A stretch of 64,000 nucleotides of DNA, taken from contig NC_133666.1 in the NCBI RefSeq assembly GCF_037893015.1, positions 265,339,530-265,403,529 on the forward strand, given 5' to 3'. Position 1 is the stretch's first letter. Each line of letters opens with the position of its first letter. The notes below the pieces were generated by a model. It saw only the letters and a program-made list of their open reading frames with translations. It searched no databases and had not been told where the DNA came from. The DNA is from Macrotis lagotis (Eukaryota; Chordata; Mammalia; Peramelemorphia; Peramelidae). Position numbers and translations under genes: made by a program. Positions 10,666 to 21,359 of this stretch are shown here, one piece after another.

Positions 10666-13050
10666 TTAATTTCCAATTATTCCCACTACATATAGGGCTG
10701 CTATAAATATTTTTGTACAAGTGATGTTCTTACCCTTTTTCATAATCTCTTCAGGGTATAGACCTAGTAGTGGTATTGCTGGGTCAAAGGGCATGCACAT
10801 TTTTGTTGCCCTTTGGGCATAATCCCAAATCACTCTCCAAAAAGGTTGGATGAATTCACAGCTCCACCAACAATGTATAAGTGTCCCAGATTTCCCACAT
10901 CTCTTCCAACACTGATCACTGTCCTTTCTGGTCATATTGCCCGGTCTGGGAGGTGTGAGGTGGTATCTCAGAGATGCTTTAATTTGCCTTTCTCTAATAA
11001 GTAATAATTTGGAGCAATTTTTCATATGACTTTGGATTGCTTTGATTTCCTCAGCTGTAAATTGCCTTTGCATATCCTTTGACCATTTGTCAATTGGGGA
11101 ATGGATTGTTTTTTTGAAAATTTGACTCAGTTCTCTGTATATTTTAGAAATGAGTCCTTTGTGAGAAATACTAGTTGCAAAAATTGTTTCCCAATTTACT
11201 ACATTTCTTTTGATCTTGGTTACAGTGGTTTTATCTGTGCAAAAGCTTTTTGATTTAATGTAATCAAAATTATCTAGTGTTCTCCATCTCTTCCTTAGTC
11301 ATAAGCTCCTTCCCTTTCCATAGATCTGACAGGTTAACTACTCCTTGATCTTCTAGTTTGCTTATAATATTGTTTTTTATATCTAAATCCTGTATCCATT
11401 TTGATCTTTTCCTGATATAGGATGTGAGCTGTTGGTCTAATCTAGGTTTCTTCCATACTAACTTCTAATTTTCCCAACAGTTTTATCGAAGAGAGTTTTT
11501 ATCCCAATAGCTGGACTCTTTGGGTCTATCAAACAGCAGATTTCAATAATCATTTCCTGTTATTGCACCTAGTCTATTTCACTGATCTGCCACTCTATTT
11601 CTTAGCCAATACCAGACAGTATTTTTAGGTTTTTTGCAAGGCAATGTGGTTAAGTGACTTGCCCAAGGCCACATAACTAGGTAATTATTATTAGTGTCTG
11701 AGGCTGGATTTGAACTCAGGTACTCCTGACTCCAGAGCCAGTGCTCTATCCTTTGCACCACCTAGCTGCCCCTGATACCAGACAGTTTTGATGATTTATG
11801 TTTTATAATATAATTTAGATCTAGTAAGGCTAAGCCACCTTCTTTTGTACTTTTTTTTCCATTGAATCCCTGGATATTCTTGACTTTTTATTTCTCCATA
11901 TGAATTTACTTAAAACTTTTTCTAACTCATTAAAGTACTTTTTGGAATTTTGATTGATGGGGTGCTAAACAAGTAGTTTAGTTTTGGTAGAATTGTCATT
12001 TTTATTATATTATCTAGACCCATCCAGGAACAGTTGATGTTTGCCCAGTTATTTAAATCTGATTCTATTTGTGTGAGAAGTTTTTCGTAATTATTTTCAA
12101 AAAGATTTTGAGTCTGCCTTGGCAGGTAGACTCCCAGGTATTTTATATTGTCTGAGGTTACTTTGAAAGGGATTTCTCTTTCTAGCTCTTTCTGCTGTAT
12201 TTTGCTAGTCATATATAGAAATGTGGAGGATCTATGAGGGTTTATTTTATATCCTGCTACTTTGCTAAAGTTGCTAATTATTTCTAGTAGTTTTTTAAAT
12301 GACTTTTTGGGATTCTCTAGGTATACCATCATTTCATCTGCAAAGAGTGAGAGTTTTGTCTCTTCCTTCCCAATTCTAATTCCTTCAATTTCTTTTTCTT
12401 CTTTTTTGCTGAAGCTAACATTTCTAATATGATATTGAATAGTAGTGGTGATAATGGGCATCCTTGTTTCACCCCTGATCTTACTGGGAATGCCTCTTGC
12501 CTATCCCCATTGCATATAATGCTTGTTGATGGTTTCAGATAGATATTGCTTATTATTCTGAGGAACAATTCATTTATTCCTATACTCTCTAGTGTTTTTA
12601 GTAGGAATGGATGCTGTATTTTTGTCAAAAGCTTTTTCAGCATCTATTGATATAATTAATTATACTAACAATTTTCCTAATATTGAACCAACCCTGCATT
12701 TCTGGAATAAATCCTACTTGATCATAATGTATTATTCTAGTGATAACTTGTTGTAATCATTTTGCTAAGATTTATTTAAGATTTTGCATCTATATTCATC
12801 AGGGAGATAGGTTTATAATTTTCCTTCTCTGTTTTAACTCTTCCTGGTTTAGGTATCAGCATCATATTGGTGTCATAGAAAGAGTTAAGCAGAGTTCCAT
12901 CTTCACCAATTTTTCCAAAGAATTTATATAGAATTGGAACCAATTGTTCCTTAAATGTTTGATAGAATTCACTTGTGAATCCATCTGGCCCTAGAGCTTT
13001 TTTTCCTAGGGAGTTCAATAATAGCTTGTTGAATTTCTTTTTTCTGAGAT
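10666..13050 (-). pseudogene. L1 ORF2 remnant (reverse transcriptase and C-terminal region)
   Basis: ORF2 encodes the endonuclease/reverse transcriptase used by L1 for target-primed reverse transcription. Only the polymerase part and C-terminus are left. Reading on the minus strand, 13018-12776 carries 'GPDGF', 'IPKPG' and '[13 protein letters not shown]'. Next, 12643-12329 carries 'SGVKQGCPLSPLLFNI'. The frame 12461-11922 holds the catalytic region, where the usual F-A-D-D reads F-A-D-E. Positions 11073-10666 give the C-terminal 'HCWWSCEFIQPFW' type sequence. Frameshifts at the joins, the SINE at 11621-11774 and the loss of ORF1, endonuclease domain and 5'UTR make it non-functional. Family identity is secure; its age relative to other copies is inference. 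Confidence 0.92.
11621..11774 (-). mobile_element. tRNA-derived marsupial SINE nested in L1 ORF2
   Basis: Reverse SINE from 'atttttaggttttttgcaag' to the head 'cacctagctgcccc'. Perfect 12-bp target-site duplication 'ataccagacagt' at 11609-11620 and 11775-11786, so this SINE is younger than the L1. Confidence 0.97.
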
Positions 13051-13250
13051 AGGGTTATTTAGGTTTTTAATTTCCTCTTCATTTAATCTGGGCAACTTAT
13101 ATTTTTGTAAATATTCATCCATTTCACTTAGATAATCAAATTTATTGGCATAGAGTTGGGTAAAATAATTCTGAATTATTACTTTAATTTCTTCCTCATT
13201 GGTGGTGGTGAGTTCACCTTTTCATTTATGATACTAGCAATTTGGTTTTT

Positions 13251-13335
13251 CAATAACCCTTCTAAATTCACACAGACAGTAACTGTCAAACCGTTTGAAT
13301 TCATGTTTTATGAATCCTTAATACTGCATCTCACT
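13251..13335 (-). mobile_element. MIR/CORE-SINE, antisense, right half
   Basis: 'ttcacacagacagtaactg', 'gtttgaattcatgtttta' and 'gaatccttaatactgca' continue the CORE-SINE that stops at 9936, giving the L1 insertion site. Confidence 0.7.
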
Positions 13336-13484
13336 CCATTCCCACATCCCCTGCTGGTAAATTAATGCACAGAAATACTATTAATGCCCCCAAAGACTTG
13401 AAGTTTTCCATCTCTAAGGGACCTGGGAGACAATGTAAAGGGAGATGCTCAAAGGTCTCTTACAGGAGCACCTTTCTCCCTGTC

Positions 13485-13645
13485 TTTTGTGTATGTCATT
13501 CTCATATACTTTGCATGTACATGTAGTCTTCCTCAAAGATATTTTCTAAGGGCAGGGACCATTTTGTCTTTGTGTCTCTATCACCTGACAGAGTATCTGG
13601 CATTCAGTAGGTGCTTAATAAATGCTTATTGTTTGATAGTTTGGA
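13485..13645 (+). mobile_element. L2 LINE 3' tail, sense
   Basis: Typical L2 end: 'agggcagggaccattttgtc', 'tctggcattcagtaggtgc', 'ttaataaatgcttattg'. The 138-codon open frame across it is a by-product. Confidence 0.88.
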
Positions 13646-13894
13646 CAGAGGGGACACTGACGATAGGCAATGAAGCTAACCCAGAATTGAATCAGGAAAA
13701 GATAAAATGGATTCTATTAGAAAATTGTTTAGCTCTCAGGTATCCCATAGGCATTCAGGAGATCCTTGCCTACTTGATAGTCCAAGGTCCTATGCTGGGG
13801 ATCATAGGCATCTCCTTAACCTCAAGTACTAATACCACTGATCTCAAGCCACCATGCGGCATAAACATCTTACATTTATTTTGGGGGCAAGTGC
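13646..13894. other. unassigned sequence
   Basis: No repeat family recognised. The overlapping open frame is shared with the L2 tail and has no recognisable domain. Confidence 0.4.
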
Positions 13895-14110
13895 TCTGGG
13901 CTTAAAGTCAGCTACCTTGGCTTGAGTCTCTAGTCTTAGACATTTACTAGCTTTGAATTTTAGCTAGTTATTTCACCTGTTTCCTCATCTTTAAAATAAA
14001 GAAATATTTGTATTACCTCTTTCTCAAAGTTGTTATGAAGATCAAATAGAACAAAATAAGTAAAGTGCTTTGTAAACTTCAATTGTACTATAAATATTAT
14101 CCTAGTAGCT
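13895..14110 (+). mobile_element. MIR, sense
   Basis: Core 'gtttcctcatctttaaaat', then 'aaagttgttatgaagatcaa' and 'aagtgctttgtaaac' before an ATTAT-rich end, in MIR order. Confidence 0.82.
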
Positions 14111-14150
14111 AAATGTTTCCTCAAGAGTCTCTCTTTAAAATGTAAATAAC

Positions 14151-14290
14151 AGGGCACCTAGGTGGCATAGTAGATGTAGCTCTGACCCTTGAGTTAGGAG
14201 GACCTGAGTTCAAATGTGACCTCAGTCACTTGACACTCACTAGCTATGTGATTAGCTTATCATGTAACCTCAGTTGCTTCAAAAATGCAA
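14151..14290 (+). mobile_element. tRNA-derived SINE, sense, older copy
   Basis: Head 'gggcacctaggtggcatagt', 'gaggacctgagttcaaatg', core 'cacttgacactcactagcta', then 'acctcagttgcttcaaaaa'. It is closer to the 23597 SINE than to the younger set. Confidence 0.85.
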
Positions 14291-14462
14291 ATATGATTTT
14301 AAAAATGGGTTATGGGCACTAAAAAGAAGAGAGAATGCCAAAAACCTTCAGGTTCTTTTGTAAATTTTGCTTTATTTGCCTTTGTTAAATCAAGAGGAAG
14401 GTGGGGCTAATTTGAAGAGTAATTCATACAGAATACATAGTTTTGCTCTCCAAAAAACTATA

Positions 14463-14705
14463 TATTGTTGTTGTTGTTTTGACATTTCTAACTCTGTGAT
14501 TCAATTTGAGATTTTACTGGCAAACATATTGGAGTGGTTTGCTATTTGCTTCTCCAGCTAATTTTACAGATGAGAAAACTGAGGCAAGCAGGGTTAAATA
14601 ACTTGCCTAGGATCACACAACTAGGAAATGTGATCACACAACTAGGAAATGTTTGAATTCAGATTTGAACTCAGGTCTTTCTACCCACTATACCACCTAA
14701 CTGCT
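14463..14705 (-). mobile_element. MAR1-type SINE, antisense, with internal 21-bp duplication
   Basis: TTG-rich start, 'tggagtggtttgctatttgc', 'ttttacagatgagaaaactg', 'caggtctttctacc', 'ccacctaactgctc'. A 21-nt unit is exactly repeated in tandem at 14611-14631 and 14632-14652. Confidence 0.88.
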
Positions 14706-14989
14706 CACCAAAACAATATAAGGAAGTTTGAGATTTTGAGAGATTAGCTTTACTAAAATAATTTACTTTACTAAACTTTATTGGTATATAAGAAATCTAA
14801 GTGTCATATTCTCTATTCTACATAGAGTTCTTAATAGGAATGCCAGTAAAAATGTTTCCTTTTTTTTGTTTATTTTTTGGATAGAAGTACCTAATCCCCA
14901 TGAATTGCAGCATGTTCATGTTGTAACATATCCCTTAGTCTAAATGAAATATTTATTTAGATATTCAGATATTCAGATCTTCTTAATTC

Positions 14990-15177
14990 TAAGAGTTTTA
15001 AAAGTGGGAAGGGAAGGGCAGATTAAAGACCAACTAATTCAAATACATTTTTCCAGAGGAGGAAACTTAGGCCCAAAGAAAACAAATGATTTGCCCAAAG
15101 TCATTTGGATTTTAAGTGACACAGCTAGAACTAGAGTAAAAACTTTCTTGACAGTCCTGACTGTCACTCTATCTACT
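14990..15177 (-). mobile_element. MIR/CORE-SINE, antisense
   Basis: Reverse CORE-SINE pieces 'gaggaaacttaggcccaaag', 'gatttgcccaaagtca', 'gacacagctagaactag'. Its end was the target of the hAT element at 15186. Confidence 0.75.
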
Positions 15178-15185
15178 ATCTACAT

Positions 15186-15721
15186 CAGGGTTGTCCAACC
15201 TTAGGTTATCTTAGGGCCACAATAAAATAAAGAAAAATGATTCAAGGGCTGTACCCAGAATAAAAAATGCAGTCTATGTTCAGTGGACATATTGCAATGT
15301 GAGGACTCCAGGGCCAAGGTTCTTAAATATAAAAGGTTGCCTCATAACTTCTTAGAAAGTGGGGGAACCATGTCATCAATATGACATGCAAAGGTTTGAG
15401 TTGTGAAAACAAACATAAACAACAAAGTGACAACACACAATATAATGGTAGGTGCCTACTGACTGGTCTGCCTCGGGAACGCATCCCACAGATAGATTGA
15501 AAATTATGTGCCATATGTTCTATAATACTGCTTAAAAACACCAAAAAAATTAACATTAATTAGATTATTTATTAGTGATAGAATTAAAAAAATTAATATG
15601 CATTCCATGCAAACTATTATTTTATTCTTTTTCCTGGTGAAAATTAAAACCCACGGGCTGGGTTGCATGAAATCTCACTGTGGCCGCATGCTACCCACAG
15701 GTCATATTTTGGACAGCCCTG
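15186..15721. mobile_element. hAT-type non-autonomous DNA transposon (536 bp)
   Basis: The termini are inverted: left 'cagggttgtccaa' and, on the opposite strand of the right end, 'cagggctgtccaa' (12 of 13 match). They are flanked by a perfect 8-bp duplication 'atctacat' at 15178-15185 and 15722-15729. An 8-bp duplication with CAGGG ends is the hallmark of hAT elements. Sub-terminal parts contain 'gggccaca' and 'gtggccgcatgc', as in Charlie-type elements. No transposase frame is present, so it would have needed enzymes in trans. The exact family name is unknown to me. Confidence 0.9.
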
Positions 15722-15729
15722 ATCTACAT

Positions 15730-16124
15730 CATTTTGTGTAAACCTTAATTGAATTTTATCTTGGCAAATCAACTGGATTCAAGTCTAGCTGTAAATTGGA
15801 GGATCAATGTGGAAACTGTTTTCCCCAAGAATAGGGGAGAAGGGAAGAGGGAGAGAAAGTTATTAGGAGTGGAAAAGACAACCGAGATTTCAAGTCTTTG
15901 AACAGCTGTCACTTGCAAGAAGGATCAGACTTTTTGGAGAGAGTGAAAAAAGGCTTGACATCAGATTCAGAATTGGGAGGAGTAGGGGGAATTTTTAGAG
16001 CATATTTCAGCTTGATATACAAAAACTATCTTACTATTCTAGTTTCACCTGAAGCAAAATGGTCTGATTCAAAAGATGAAATCCCCATAATTGAGGGTCA
16101 TTAAGTGATGGGAGACGACCACCT
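15730..16124. other. unassigned sequence
   Basis: No family recognised. A 68-codon frame at 15898-16104 has no recognisable domain. Confidence 0.4.
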
Positions 16125-16245
16125 TTTAGGAATCATAGAATCTAGAGCTTTAAGAAGCCATCCAGTCCAGCCCCTATATTTTACAAATGAGGAAAATGAG
16201 CTCTGAAGAAGTTATTTTTAGGACTGAGATCTCACAAAAAATGTA
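16125..16245 (-). mobile_element. MIR/CORE-SINE, antisense
   Basis: 'aatcatagaatctagagctt', 'catccagtccagccc', 'ttacaaatgaggaaaatgag' in reverse CORE-SINE order. Confidence 0.75.
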
Positions 16246-16703
16246 CAGGATTCTTCTTCAGGCAAAGATTGAACTAAGTGAGTGATTCTTCTTCTGGGGA
16301 GATCTTCTGTGGTCTTTTCCAAATCTGAAATTCTCTAAACCCTGGTCAAAAAGAGTCTGGTCTTTCTTTAGGATAATATATCTAATTCTTCTCTCTTCTA
16401 TACTTGAATTGCTTTCCAGAATGGGGCCAGGATTCAACATCCCTTTCCTTGTACATAGCCCAGTTTGTAGATATGACGTTATGATAATAATCTGTACCCT
16501 AGAGATGGGATCATTCAACCTTCTCCTCTCCTTACCCCTCACTTCTGAGCCAAGCAACAGCAACTCCAATGTTTTGGCTTGCGTCTTTGGAAGCAGAATT
16601 TCAGCAATAATAAAACTAATTTTCTCAAAGGTAGCAAGTTCTCTGTGTAGCACTGAAATTTTGGGGAAAATTAATAACAGGTTTCTAGTTGCTCAATAAG
16701 AGT
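16246..16703. other. unassigned sequence with overlapping open frames
   Basis: A 131-codon minus-strand frame (16258-16653) and a 96-codon plus-strand frame (16409-16699) overlap here. Neither shows a domain, signal peptide or known motif, and no repeat is recognised. I regard both as chance frames. Confidence 0.4.
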
Positions 16704-16778
16704 ACATCCATCCATCCATCCATCCATCCATCCATCCATCCATCCATCCATCCATCCATCCATCCATCTATCCATTCA
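16704..16778. repeat. (CATC)n microsatellite
   Basis: About 17 CATC units with slight interruptions at the right edge. Confidence 0.97.
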
Positions 16779-17039
16779 TTAAACAAATAGGGTGAGGGAA
16801 GGAGGGATCCTGCAGAGTTTATGATTAGAGTAGTGAATGACTCAACTAAGGGCATATTAATGAAGTGTAAAAAAATGAATTTACCCAATAGCATGTGTCA
16901 TTTAAACTAAGGGCCAGTGGGATCTACCTAGAAACTCTCTCCTTGTTATTTCTTTTCTGAACTTCAGTCAGAAAGTTATCTTACTATGTGAAAGACAATT
17001 TTTATGCTCAATGGTCTCCATTAACTATCTAGTATACCT

Positions 17040-17170
17040 TTTGAGTTGAAAGTGATCTCAGAGTCATTTAGTTCAATGCCCTCATTTGATAGAAGAGGAA
17101 ATTAATGTTCAGATAAGTTGCATGACTTCTTCACTGCCACTCTGCTATTTATAGATTTACCAGCGATTAC
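17040..17170 (-). mobile_element. CORE-SINE fragment, antisense
   Basis: 'gagttgaaagtgatctcaga', 'tcatttagttcaatgccctc', 'gaagaggaaattaatgttca': reverse CORE-SINE, diverged. Confidence 0.65.
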
Positions 17171-17726
17171 TGCCAGATTTTATGCCGAGAATTTAAGTTA
17201 AGTGCCTTCAGTTGCTCCCCCCAAACTTCCCTCTCTCTATTTGCTTTTTTGATCCTTATATTAGTATATTAATGAATAGTATTTAGTCTTGCTAGATCTG
17301 TAATATCTTTACATACCCATTTGCCAAAAATGTCTTCCTCTATCCATCAAAAAAATAAAGCAGGTAGAACTGATATACTTTGAAATCTATCTCATTGAAT
17401 TCAAGTCTTGTTCTTGTTGTCTGGAAGAAAATGCTTGGTCAAAGAGATTTAGTGGGTAAATAAATTCTGTGAACAAATATCAGTGTAGATGATTTAAATT
17501 CTGCAAGTTATTTTTCAAGCATTAAGGAGGGAGTGGGAAGATGGTTGTTTTATAACTCTGACCTTGAACATGTCTATTAAATGAAATTGTAATGATAACT
17601 GTACTTGTATTTACATTGGAAGACTTTAATGAAATGTGTGATATTTCTTTGAGAATAGAATTTCATGAAATCCAGGAAGAAAGAACTTTCTCTTTATGAA
17701 TATATTCTTTTTGGGAAGTTTATGTT

Positions 17727-17729
<3 letters not shown>
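17171..17729. other. unassigned sequence
   Basis: AT-rich, no family or gene recognised. Confidence 0.4.
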
Positions 17730-17766
<37 letters not shown>

Positions 17767-17774
17767 CATACATT
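17730..17774. repeat. (TA)n with CATA end
   Basis: Alternating TA followed by 'catacatacat'. Confidence 0.95.
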
Positions 17775-17884
17775 TCATAGTGACCCCCCCAAATTGCACT
17801 GATTTATATCTATATGCATATCATATGTGTAATATTATTTATATTACATAAATATGATCTAGTATTCCATAGTACATTAATATC

Positions 17885-18015
17885 TGACCTTGGAGTCAGA
17901 AAGCCCTGGGTTTGAGGGAAAGTAAGAGAGAAAGGATCTATAAAGCCCTGTTAAAAATTGTTTTACATGTAATTAGGGGAAAAAGAAAATATTAAAGAAA
18001 TAATTTTTAAAATGT
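17885..18015 (+). mobile_element. SINE scrap and L1 3' tail
   Basis: 'gaccttggagtcagaaagcc' is a SINE head scrap. 'ttgttttacatgtaattagg' followed by an A-rich end is the L1 3' tail seen at 45840 and 30150. Confidence 0.6.
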
Positions 18016-18655
18016 ATATCAAAATCACATTGTAAGGGGAATGACAGCCAAGTGAATAAAGAGAAGTTAGTGACTGATATGAAGGGAGGTGGGAAGTCCT
18101 CTGTCACTCTTCAGTATGTACTGACCAGTGACTAGAATCCTTAATCTTTCCAGATGCACTCTCTTTCCAGCCAGGGTGAAGGCACAGCCTCTCTTTCTTT
18201 TTGACATAATAGACATCCTTCAAGGGAACACTTTCATAACCTTGCAAGACTGCAGTTCAATTTCTCGGCCTTATAAATCCTGCAGCTATGGCATCTCTAC
18301 AGCTCCAGTTTCCTGCTGAAGAAAGCCCTGGTGACCTCTGGCATCTGCAACTCCTCCTGCCTTGGCCAGGCTTTGATTGCTGTCTGGTGTGCAGATTGGC
18401 ATTGAGTCAAAAGTATTAGCCCTTTGGAAGGTCCGGGGCTGAAACCTCAGCTGGGAAGGAAATGTTGGGCAGCATCTTTTGTCACAGATAAGATTTAATG
18501 AGTCCAGAGGATATACGATTAAAGGAAGCTTGCAGGAAGCTGGAATTATGCCATTGGGATGATTGCTTTCAAGGCGTTTACATCTATTGAACTGATGTTG
18601 GGGCTACGAATTAGTCCAATGATGCTGGAAAGAAATTAGGATTTATGTGAAGAAA
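18016..18655. other. single-copy-looking, less AT-rich segment
   Basis: The stretch 18120-18600 has no recognisable repeat and a more balanced base composition than its surroundings. It contains a GATA-type site 'agataag' near 18488. A 63-codon frame (18128-18319) has no known motif. It could be conserved non-coding DNA; only alignment to other species would tell. Confidence 0.4.
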
Positions 18656-19255
18656 GTCACTAAAATGTCCCAACCCTTTTTGACCTAGAGTTCCCAAATG
18701 CTAGCCCTATACCCAAGTGGAGCAATGTCAAAAGAAAGGACCCAAGATACACCAATACATAGAACTTTTTTTGTAGAGTTAAAGAGAAAGAAACAAAATT
18801 GATGTCAATTGATTAAGGAATGATTAAATAAGGTATGGTACATGAATGTAATTTAATATTACTGCACTGGGGGAAATGATGCAAAGGAAAAATACAGAAA
18901 AACATTAGGAAGACATAGGAATTGAAGCAAAGGAAGGAAGAGAAAAATAATAGATAATCTATCTATCAATCTATCTATCTATAAATATAAAATGAGTCCC
19001 ACAATATAAATTGAAAGAGCTACAATAATAAAACAATCAAAACAATATATATAAATGAAATAACCAAGATTTACCTTGCTGCTTTACAAAATAGAGAACT
19101 ATGGGAACATATTATATCAGATAATTTTTGTTAGATAATTTGACTGAATTGTTTCCTCCCCTTTTAGAAAATTCTTTGTTATGGGGAGGGACACATTGGG
19201 AAGTATACTTAATATAAAAACAAATGATATCAATAAAATTATTTGAAATGAAAGA
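18656..19255 (+). mobile_element. old L1 3' fragment, sense
   Basis: 'catgaatgtaatttaatatt', 'cagaaaaacattaggaagac' and the UTR end 'ggggagggacac' follow the L1 ORF2 C-terminus and 3'UTR order, heavily diverged, with an ATCT tract at about 18956-18982. Confidence 0.6.
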
Positions 19256-19439
19256 TACCTAGTTTTAATAATTCAAGCTATACCCTTCATTAGCAAGACC
19301 TGAGCATAAGTTTAATAAATAAAAATGTGAACCATTAAATCTTTAATAAGGTGTTTGTTACAGACCAATATGGTAAGGGAGAGAAGTTTATGTGGAAAGG
19401 AGGCAAGGATTTGGCAACTTTAAGTGGGAAAAAACCCTG

Positions 19440-19600
19440 GGTTGGGAATCAGGAAGACTGGGTTCCTGTCCAGCTGTGCCATCAATTAACTGTGTAAAAT
19501 TGAACAAAAACTTACTTTCCTGCACCTCACTTTCCTTTTTGGTACAATGATGTTGGACTGAAGGTTTCTGTCCTTCCAGCTCTAATAGTCTATTTCATTT
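19440..19600 (+). mobile_element. MIR-like SINE, sense
   Basis: 'tgggaatcaggaagactggg', 'ttaactgtgtaaaattgaac', 'ctgtccttccagctctaata': diverged SINE order. Confidence 0.6.
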
Positions 19601-19674
19601 AACATGTGATTACTAGGATGTACTTTTAAAACAGTAAACATCTTGCATTAGTCTCGACTGATAATAAAAATCTC

Positions 19675-19756
19675 ACTTATATAACAAGGTTTATAAAACA
19701 TTTGCTTCAAAGTAAAACAAATAACTCCCATGAAATAGGTAATTATTATTTTTGCT
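19675..19756 (-). mobile_element. MIR, antisense, left part
   Basis: 'aacatttgcttcaaag' to 'aataggtaattattattttt' is the reverse MIR 3' half. It resumes at 19965 after a MAR1-type SINE. Confidence 0.65.
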
Positions 19757-19960
19757 GTTGTTCAGTTACTTCAATCTCATCTGATTCTCCATAACTTCAT
19801 TTAGGAATTTTTTGTCCTAGAGTAACTTGCCATTTCCTTCTTAAGATAATTTTATAGATGAAGAAACTGAGGTAAACTGGGTTAAGTCACATGGTTAGTG
19901 TCTGAGACCAGATCTTTCTGACTCCAGATGAGGCATTCTATTCACTCTACTACCCGCCCT
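19757..19960 (-). mobile_element. MAR1-type SINE, antisense, inserted in MIR
   Basis: 'gctgttgttcagttacttc', 'cttgccatttccttcttaag', 'gaagaaactgaggtaaactg' and the reverse head 'ctactacccgccct'. Confidence 0.85.
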
Positions 19961-19964
19961 AGTA

Positions 19965-20150
19965 GTTTATTATTGGTATTATTATTATTATTGTAATTAT
20001 TCCTATTGTATAGATTAGATATCTGAAACTCCGACAATTAAGTATTTCTCCCACAGTCACATAACTTTGAAAGCAGAATTCCTACCAGACTGTATATCCT
20101 GACTCTAGACCCACTGAACTTTCTGTTTGCTATGCCACTGTCTCTCTGAT
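19965..20150 (-). mobile_element. MIR, antisense, right part
   Basis: ATTATT-rich, then 'cacagtcacataactttgaa' and 'ctgactctagacccactgaa', completing the reverse MIR begun at 19675. Confidence 0.65.
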
Positions 20151-20194
20151 GCTTGCCAGCCAATCCTATTTTAAAAAATTTGAATAAATCTGTA

Positions 20195-20440
20195 TTTTAA
20201 AATAATAATAACTTTACTATAACAGCAAAACTAGCTTTTTATGCTTCCTACTATGTGCTTTACAAATACTGTTTCACTTCACCTGCAAACAGATCTAGAA
20301 GGTAGATGCTCAGTTGAACAAATTGAGGTTAAGTGACTTACTCAGGGTAACACTGCTTGTGTTTGATACTGAATTTGAACTCAGATCTTCCTGACTCTAG
20401 ACCCAGCACTCTCTCCACTGAGCCACCTAGCTGCCCATAG
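20195..20440 (-). mobile_element. MIR/CORE-SINE, antisense
   Basis: 'ctactatgtgctttacaaat', 'gaggttaagtgacttactca', 'tttgaactcagatcttcctg', head 'gagccacctagctgccc'. Confidence 0.85.
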
Positions 20441-20599
20441 TCTAAAGTAGTACTTCAAACTTTGAACTGGGCATGGTGGCAGATTTTACCATACAAAACT
20501 GCCTATTTTTCTTTCAGTGGGTGCTGCTTAAATAAACTGCTGCTTTGACTGATGCGTAACATCTCACCAGTACCTCATTCTTTAAAAGATTCTTGGATT

Positions 20600-20990
20600 T
20601 CCTTGCTGCAGGTACCTCTATCAGAGCCTGTGTCCTACCAACTCCCAATTTTTTCACTTGACTGTCTTTTGTGCCAGGATCCTCTCCTTTCTTCCCTTGG
20701 CATGTAAACTTCCCCGGCTTCCTTCAAGATCCAGTTAAAATTCCCCTACTAGGGGGAGCCTTTCCTAATCCCCCTTAATTCTAGTACTTCCCTCTGTTGA
20801 TTATCTCCAATGGATCCTTTATGTAGCTGCTTTGTAGGTAATTATTAGTGGTTTTTTCCTCCACTGAATTGTGAATTCTTTATGAGGTGGAGATTATCTT
20901 TAGCCTTTCTTTGTATCCCCAGCATTTAACAAAGTTCCTGCTACAAAGTAAACACAGTCAATACTGTCTACTTATAATCTTTCCACCAGT
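20600..20990 (+). mobile_element. L2-type LINE 3' fragment, sense
   Basis: 'tcaagatccagttaaaattc', 'gggagcctttcctaatcccc', 'gtatccccagcatttaacaa' and a degenerate tail follow the L2 3' end. Confidence 0.72.
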
Positions 20991-21359
20991 CTTTATAAAG
21001 GATCTACCTGGTATGATGAGAGCTGTTAACTTTGTTCTACCATGTTTCTTGGATACCTAGGACAACTGGAGGCCACCAGGCCACCTTTCTCTTAGTTCAC
21101 ATTGGATTCATTGTCTTTTTTGGGCATTGGGGAGATGTCTTACATATTCCTTATCACACACCTAGGTCACTTTGGAAATATACTGCATCTAGCCTGTTCC
21201 CATCTAGTATCTAGGTTTTTCTGTTGCCTTCTTTATGCACCATTCTTTGGAAATTGTGGCACTTCGTGTTTCATGGCTACATGTTGGCACCAGGGATTTC
21301 AAGATCTGCTAGGCTTCTCTCCTTTGTCTATTCCATGGTTAAGGTAGTTCTTTGTTCAT
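20991..21359. other. unassigned sequence
   Basis: No repeat is recognised. Two overlapping frames of 60-81 codons have no known motif. Confidence 0.35.

Larger units (their letters stand above)
10102..13250 (-). mobile_element. 5'-truncated L1, antisense, about 3 kb
   Basis: The largest continuous L1 in the window. The 3'UTR is at the left (10113-10600), then the ORF2 C-terminal region, then the reverse transcriptase domain rightwards to about 13250, where it is 5'-truncated. A SINE interrupts ORF2 at 11621-11774. The probable L1 target-site duplication is 'caataacc' at 9929-9936 and 13251-13258. Frameshifts break ORF2 into several pieces, so the copy cannot be autonomous. It resembles the other younger 3' ends at 4768, 45088 and 52337. 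Confidence 0.93.

Noticed and set aside
11922..12643. Intact reverse transcriptase gene
   Set aside because: The frames are separated by shifts, the catalytic motif is altered and the element lacks its 5' half; it is a dead L1 copy.
13489..13905. 138-codon plus-strand frame
   Set aside because: Runs through an L2 tail and into a MIR; no gene-like features.
16258..16699. 131-codon minus-strand and 96-codon plus-strand frames
   Set aside because: They overlap on opposite strands and show no domain, motif, or repeat origin. Chance frames are the simplest reading.
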